A DNA stretch of 8,547 nucleotides, taken from DATLHO01 sp035539855 (lineage in GTDB: Bacteria; Bacteroidota; Ignavibacteria; OLB7). Of this stretch, positions 5,254-8,547 are shown piece by piece. Numbering within the stretch: position 1 is the stretch's first letter; every line of letters starts with the position of its first letter. A program made the translations under genes and the position numbers. The DNA lies in assembly GCA_035539855.1 (NCBI GenBank), contig DATLHO010000234.1, positions 1-8,547 of the forward strand. The letters run 5' to 3'. The notes beneath the pieces were generated by a model, which was not told where the DNA came from, ran no database searches, and saw only the letters and a program-made list of their open reading frames with translations.

Positions 5254-6216
5254 CTAATCGGCGCCGGCGACCGGCCCGCGACGAAGCAGGTCCGCAAGCC
5301 GATATCCCGCCAGCGCGACCCTGCGCCCGGCGACGGACTTCGAGCTCCTGCGGTAGGTCTCGGGCACGATCGGCGCGTCGAGGCTTTTGTCGTCGACACC
5401 GGCGAGGCGGCCGTCGAGATACACGCTGTCGATCGCGATCGCGCGGCTCTCCAGCATCCAGTCACGAACGCTCGCGGCGGCCTGCAATTCCGGCAGCGTC
5501 GAACGGGTGTGCTCGCGCTCGAGCTCGAGCGCTTCGTTGTATGCCGAGCGCAGGTTCTTCGAGGTGCCGAGCAGCCCGTCCCAGAAGGAGTGAAGGGAGA
5601 TCGGCTTCTTCGCTCTTTCCGATGGGCGGATGAAGAAATCGTTGCCGCCCTTGTCTCCCTTCGGAGCCTTGTACACGTCGTTGATCAACGCCGTCGTGTG
5701 CAGCGGCTGATGAAGATCGCCGACGAGGTGGAGAAGCCACGCGAGCGCGACCGCACGCTGCGTCGGCGACGCCGAGCCCGACGCGAGCACGCGCCGGTTG
5801 AGCTCGATGGCGACTATGATGTCGCCTTTCGGACCGGGCTTCGGAGCGTCTCTGGGCGGGAAGGAGGGAGCGATGAGGGGCATGTTCAGGTAGTGCCACT
5901 CGGCGTGCGTCTCGGGATTCCCGCGGTTCTTCTTCAACTCGTCGGGCCAGACCGAGGCCCGCATGAACAGGTACGCGCCTTCGTCGACGTTCCCCTCATA
6001 GCTCCGCATCCAATCGCCGTACTCCGGATGCGCTGCCAGGAGCGTGACGTACGACGTCCGAAGCTCCGGCGAAAGCGAGCGATACGCGATCGTCGCGGCG
6101 ATCATGTGACCGGTCGCGGACCACGCGAACGCCGCGTGCAGCGGCAGGAGGCACAGCAGCGCGAGGGCGGCAATCGTGTGCTGCGCGAAGCGACGTGTGT
6201 GGGGGAGTCCTGTCAT
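5254..6216 (-). CDS. Exported S1/P1-type nuclease (zinc-dependent)
   Basis: The product is 320 residues. A signal peptide covers 1-31 ('ALALLCLLPLHAAFA'), and cleavage would leave Trp32 as the mature N-terminus. In P1 nuclease that tryptophan's free amino group binds zinc. Counting Trp32 as position 1, the metal ligands align with P1: His37 (6), His163, Asp167 and His173 (spaced as 116, 120, 126), and His209-x3-Asp213 (149, 153). Asp92 and His108 fill the roles of Asp45 and His60. The motifs read 'WSATGH', 'ASVWPDE', 'WHYLNMP', 'LHLVGDLHQPLH', 'GGNDFF' and 'LHSFWD'. It should degrade single-stranded DNA/RNA or remove 3' phosphates in the periplasm or outside, for nutrient scavenging. The extension after ~285 is basic and unconserved. 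It is divergent from the membrane protein gene at 6299. No clear Shine-Dalgarno sequence is visible. Confidence 0.93.
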   Translation of the reverse strand: MTGLPHTRRFAQHTIAALALLCLLPLHAAFAWSATGHMIAATIAYRSLSPELRTSYVTLLAAHPEYGDWMRSYEGNVDEGAYLFMRASVWPDELKKNRGNPETHAEWHYLNMPLIAPSFPPRDAPKPGPKGDIIVAIELNRRVLASGSASPTQRAVALAWLLHLVGDLHQPLHTTALINDVYKAPKGDKGGNDFFIRPSERAKKPISLHSFWDGLLGTSKNLRSAYNEALELEREHTRSTLPELQAAASVRDWMLESRAIAIDSVYLDGRLAGVDDKSLDAPIVPETYRRSSKSVAGRRVALAGYRLADLLRRGPVAGAD

Positions 6217-6298
6217 CGGAAAAAATCTATGGTCCGTTTCGTTTGAAGCGTCGTCGTCGACAAATTGTGCCGGCAGTGTTTCAATAACCCCAACTGCG

Positions 6299-6853
6299 AT
6301 GACAGCGACCGCCCGGCTCTATCTGAAGCTCTTCGCGCACATGGCGATTCCGCTCGCCATCGTCATGCTCCCGTTCAACTGGCTGGCTACGGTGATCACG
6401 GAGGACCTCTCGAACGGCTGGGCCATCGGCACGAGCGCCGCAAGCGCCGTGCTGTATGGCGTCTTCATGGCTCGAGTCTTTGGCCGCCGGCACATCCGCG
6501 CAGTCGAAGCGCTGGTCGGAGCTCCGACCGATGAAGCGCTCAGTCCGCGACAGACGAAGATACTTCACGTCGACATGCCGCCCGCCGAAGTGTTCGAGCG
6601 CTGCCGCAAGGCGATCGGTGCTATGCCTCGCGCGAGGATCACTTCCGCGGACGCCGCGACCGGTGTGATCGAGGCGAAGGTCGGGGCGACGATGAAATCG
6701 TGGGGCGAGATTCTCAATGTTCGCGTCGAGCCGGCGCCATCCGGAACTTCGAGCATCGAGATCTCGAGCCGTCCGTCGTTCACGCCGACGATCGTCGACT
6801 ACGGAGTAAATCTTCAGAACGTGCTCGCGATCGAGCGAGCGCTTGCCGGCTGA
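6299..6853 (+). CDS. Two-helix membrane protein with a DUF1499-like C-terminal domain (tentative)
   Basis: The product is 184 residues. Two predicted transmembrane segments lie at about 13-33 ('AHMAIPLAIVMLPFNWLATV') and 42-61 ('AIGTSAASAVLYGVFMARVF'), followed by a positively charged 'GRRH' that should stay cytoplasmic. Residues 87-184 form a soluble domain: 'ILHVDMPPAEVFERCRKAI', then 'TGVIEAKVGATMKSWGE', then 'SSIEISSRPSF' and 'IVDYGVNLQNVLAIERAL'. The order 'viEA...', 'v.v.Ss...' and 'D.G.N..ni..ie..l' resembles DUF1499-type domains, but the match is by eye. ATG 6299 fits the start of the hydrophobic region; the frame is open further upstream, but that sequence is A/T-richer and unconserved. 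The function is unknown. The lipoprotein gene follows 39 bases after the stop. Confidence 0.75.
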   Translation: MTATARLYLKLFAHMAIPLAIVMLPFNWLATVITEDLSNGWAIGTSAASAVLYGVFMARVFGRRHIRAVEALVGAPTDEALSPRQTKILHVDMPPAEVFERCRKAIGAMPRARITSADAATGVIEAKVGATMKSWGEILNVRVEPAPSGTSSIEISSRPSFTPTIVDYGVNLQNVLAIERALAG

Positions 6854-6882
6854 GATGCCAGATACTCACCGACGGTGAAAAC

Positions 6883-6886
6883 GAGG
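6883..6886 (+). promoter_or_regulatory. Short Shine-Dalgarno (GAGG) favouring ATG 6893
   Basis: GAGG ends six bases before ATG 6893, while the alternative GTG at 6875 has no purine-rich site in front. It therefore decides the lipoprotein start, though only four bases match. Confidence 0.45.
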
Positions 6887-6892
6887 CTCTCC

Positions 6893-7561
6893 ATGACTTG
6901 TGCACGGTTGATGCTGATCGCGGTCGCGGCCGTCGCCATGGTGTCCTGCGGCGACGACGATGCTTCGCAGCGTCCGCCAGGACCTCGGGATCGAGGCGTC
7001 GACGAGATCATCCCCAACGGATGGTTCGAGGCGGGCTCGCATCCTTCGGATTATCTCCTGTCGGTCGTGACGGACGATGTCCACGAAGGTGCGCGTTGCG
7101 CGTACCTCGAGCAGACGATCGATACCGCAATGGGCTTCGGCAACATGATGCAGTCGATCTCGGCGAGGCGATACCGTGGCCAGCGTGTCCGGCTGTCGGG
7201 GTGGATGAAGACGCAGGGCGTGCAGATGGCTGCATTCTGGATGCGTGTCGACGGCGCGGCGGTCTCGCCGCTCGCGTTCGACAACATGTCGGACCGGCCC
7301 GTCACGGGATCGACACCGTGGAAGAGATACAACATCGTCCTCGACGTGGCGGACAGCGCGGAGTGGCTCAACTTCGGCATCATGCTGTTCGGCCCCGGCG
7401 TCGTTCGAGCCGATGACTTTCGGTTGGAGGTCGTCAGTCCCGATGTGCCATCGACCGATCTGGGAGTGCCGCCACAGCTCCTCGATTCCGCGGGGCCCGC
7501 GGACCTCGAGCGGATCAATCTCCCGGACGAGCCGTCGAACCTGGGCTTCGAGATTCATTGA
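6893..7561 (+). CDS. Lipoprotein with a probable jelly-roll (carbohydrate-binding-like) domain
   Basis: The product is 222 residues. 'MTCARLMLIAVAAVAMVSC' is a lipoprotein signal peptide with the lipobox cysteine at 19, followed by 'GDDD', so it is probably anchored in the outer or inner membrane. The body has the pattern of a beta-sandwich often met in small bacterial proteins and next to transcription-regulator domains: 'NGWFEAG' at 42-48, 'YRGQRVRLSGWMKT' at 94-107, 'AAFWMRVDGA' at 113-122, 'AFDNMSDRPVTGSTPWKRY' at 128-146, 'NIVLDV' at 147-152, and 'FGIMLFGPGVVRADDFRLEVV' spanning 161-181. This recalls CBM4/9-like folds, but sugar binding is unproven. ATG 6893 is chosen because GAGG lies six bases upstream; GTG 6875 (adding 'MKTRLS') is also plausible. 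The methyltransferase follows after 15 bases. Confidence 0.82.
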   Translation: MTCARLMLIAVAAVAMVSCGDDDASQRPPGPRDRGVDEIIPNGWFEAGSHPSDYLLSVVTDDVHEGARCAYLEQTIDTAMGFGNMMQSISARRYRGQRVRLSGWMKTQGVQMAAFWMRVDGAAVSPLAFDNMSDRPVTGSTPWKRYNIVLDVADSAEWLNFGIMLFGPGVVRADDFRLEVVSPDVPSTDLGVPPQLLDSAGPADLERINLPDEPSNLGFEIH

Positions 7562-7576
7562 CGCGACGGACGATCA

Positions 7577-8335
7577 ATGAGCACGATGAACGATCCGAGT
7601 GTCGATGCACGAGACGCGTGGAACAGGCTCGCGGAGAGCTATGAGAGCTCGAGAGTACGGCCGAACTCTCTCGACACACTGGTCGAGTTTCCGGCTCAGA
7701 TCGAATTCATCGGGAGAGTTTCGGGCAAGACCGTTCTCGATGTCGGGTGCGGGAGCGGAGCGAAGGCGCGGTACTTCGCCTCTCGCGGCGCACGTCGAGT
7801 TCTTGGCGTCGATGTGAGCGATGCCTTCGCCGAAATGTGGAAGGCCGAGCCCCCACTCGAGAACCTGCGCCTGGTGCGCGGTGACATCAACGCCTTGAAG
7901 GACGTACCGGACCTGGCTGCCGAGCGATTCGACATCATCCTGTGTCTTCAGGTGCTCGGATTCGCGATCGACCGGGCAGCGTCTCTGAAAGCGATGTCGG
8001 ACCTGCTCGTGCCCGACGGGCGCATCGTCCTGCAGTCACCGTCACCGATCAGATTCGCTGTCGAGAAGTCGGAACGGTTTGCGATCCCGTTCGGTGCGGC
8101 CTACTCATCGGGCGGATCGTATGAGTATCCTTCGGGTTGGGATCCTACCGTCATCCTGCGGCACCAGACGCCGCTGATCTCGGACATGCTGAATGCCTTC
8201 GCCGAAGCAGGGCTGTTCGTTGCCCGGTGCTGGGAGCCGGAGATGCCCGAGACCGCCCGGCGAGAGCATCCCGACAAAGCTGCGTGGTGGGATAAGTACG
8301 GCGGCGTCGTTCTCTATGAACTTGTGCGGCGATAG
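7577..8335 (+). CDS. Class I SAM-dependent methyltransferase
   Basis: The product is 252 residues and cytoplasmic. The Rossmann-type cofactor site is clear: motif I 'VLDVGCGSGAKARYFA' at 53-68, the acidic residue after strand 2 in 'VLGVDVSDAF' (Asp79), 'LVRGDINAL' at 99-107, and 'FDIILCLQVLGFA' at 118-130 as motif IV/post-IV. 'LLVPDGRIVLQSPSP' at 143-157 is the usual strand after a methyltransferase helix. The N-terminal 'ARDAWNRLAESYESSR' is typical of the Methyltransf_11/25 group acting on small molecules, quinone or lipid precursors. The acceptor-binding part (158-250) has many aromatic residues but no recognised specificity motif, so the substrate is unknown. The lipoprotein stop lies 15 bases upstream, so the two may share a message, without an obvious functional tie. 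No strong Shine-Dalgarno sequence is seen. Confidence 0.9.
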   Translation: MSTMNDPSVDARDAWNRLAESYESSRVRPNSLDTLVEFPAQIEFIGRVSGKTVLDVGCGSGAKARYFASRGARRVLGVDVSDAFAEMWKAEPPLENLRLVRGDINALKDVPDLAAERFDIILCLQVLGFAIDRAASLKAMSDLLVPDGRIVLQSPSPIRFAVEKSERFAIPFGAAYSSGGSYEYPSGWDPTVILRHQTPLISDMLNAFAEAGLFVARCWEPEMPETARREHPDKAAWWDKYGGVVLYELVRR

Positions 8336-8385
8336 GTGGAGACCGTCGAACGATCAGGGACGTCGAGGTCGAAATGTCAGGCAAA

Positions 8386-8435
8386 GTCAACGACCTCGGA
8401 GACACCGAGCGGGGGGAGACCGAGACCGAGTTGAC
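8386..8435. repeat. Interrupted inverted repeat upstream of the last gene
   Basis: GTCAA (8386-8390) and CTCGG (8395-8399) are mirrored by CCGAG (8426-8430) and TTGAC (8431-8435), giving two five-base arms with a four-base bulge on one side. CCGAG also occurs at 8405 and 8420, so alternative hairpins exist (for example 8395-8399 with 8405-8409). It overlaps a perfect -35 hexamer. This may be an operator or chance. Confidence 0.3.
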
Positions 8436-8436
8436 A
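8431..8436 (+). promoter_or_regulatory. Perfect -35 hexamer TTGACA, -10 unclear
   Basis: TTGACA lies 37 bases before the ATG at 8474. At 17-19 bases downstream only poor -10 candidates are seen (around 8454-8461, CGCCACAT). The promoter may belong to the last gene, but the missing -10 keeps this low. An alternative sigma factor or an activator at the overlapping inverted repeat could compensate. Confidence 0.3.
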
Positions 8437-8473
8437 TTCCCGACCGCAGACTCCGCCACATGGCAATGCGACT

Positions 8474-8547
8474 ATGTACCGCTACTGTCTTCTGCTTCTG
8501 CTCGTAACCGGATGTTCGGCTCCCCCCTCGGGGGAGACGGGTCGTGT
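8474..8547 (+). CDS. Lipoprotein, 5' end only (cut by window edge)
   Basis: ATG 8474 opens a frame that runs to the window end: 24 full codons reading 'MYRYCLLLLLVTGC' and then 'SAPPSGETGR'. This is a compact lipoprotein signal peptide: a short N-region with one arginine, a run of five leucines, and the lipobox 'LVTGC' with Cys14, followed by a Ser/Pro/Gly-rich linker. The product is therefore probably exported and lipid-anchored; its function lies outside the window. Two ATGs at 8460 and 8466 are in another frame that soon stops, so they are not used. It is 138 bases after the methyltransferase stop, which favours a separate promoter. Confidence 0.65.
   Translation, partial: MYRYCLLLLLVTGCSAPPSGETGR

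Noticed and set aside
5229..5275. Terminator between the convergent 4785-5228 and nuclease genes
   Set aside because: GCCGG-CGA-CCGGC at 5263-5275 can form a five-base hairpin, but it lies inside the nuclease coding end and has no T-run on either strand.
5209..6246. 345-codon plus-strand frame opposite the nuclease
   Set aside because: The minus-strand frame carries all S1/P1 metal ligands with correct spacing; the plus-strand frame is an Arg-rich shadow.
6217..6298. Promoters in the divergent gap between the nuclease and the membrane protein
   Set aside because: The gap is A/T-richer than its surroundings and must hold signals for at least one gene, but no -35/-10 pair with sensible spacing could be picked on either strand.

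Overview
The window is dense, high-GC bacterial chromosome (roughly two thirds G+C by eye, codon third positions strongly G/C). Genes lie on both strands with short gaps. I see no rRNA, tRNA, CRISPR array, transposase or phage gene. The gene mix fits a free-living Gram-negative-type soil or water bacterium: lipoproteins with a lipobox, an exported S1/P1-type nuclease, a bacterial AT-hook protein, a SET-domain protein and a family I pyrophosphatase of the 'HPWHG' type. Gemmatimonadota or a neighbouring phylum is my guess; no marker gene here proves it.

Layout. (1) 2-2120, plus strand: the 3' end of a nucleotidyltransferase, a luciferase-like flavin-dependent oxidoreductase and an inorganic pyrophosphatase. 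(2) 2246-3037, plus strand: a 263-residue protein with an unrecognised ~115-residue N-terminal region followed by eight AT-hook motifs. A strong hairpin terminator at 3053-3084 separates it from a convergent minus-strand pair. (3) 4191 down to 3113, minus strand: a small SET-domain protein methyltransferase with a complete post-SET cysteine cluster, then an exported protein built from two copies of a ~34-residue repeat around a Lys/His/Asp-rich linker. (4) 4192-4312: a divergent intergenic region carrying a degenerate 7-bp tandem repeat and a possible promoter. (5) 4313-5228, plus strand: a Nudix hydrolase tightly followed by an unrecognised 147-residue protein. (6) 6216 down to 5254, minus strand: an exported S1/P1 nuclease with all metal ligands visible. 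(7) 6299-8335, plus strand: a two-helix membrane protein, a lipoprotein with a probable jelly-roll domain, and a class I SAM-dependent methyltransferase. (8) 8474 to the window end: the first 24 codons of another lipoprotein.

Most genes look like ordinary housekeeping and envelope functions with no shared pathway. The most interesting part is 2246-4191. A protein with a DNA-binding tail rich in lysine and arginine, resembling eukaryotic HMGA-type tails, lies about 0.7 kb from a SET-domain lysine methyltransferase, a pairing that suggests a modified bacterial chromatin protein. That link is inferred from proximity and family knowledge and is not shown by the sequence.
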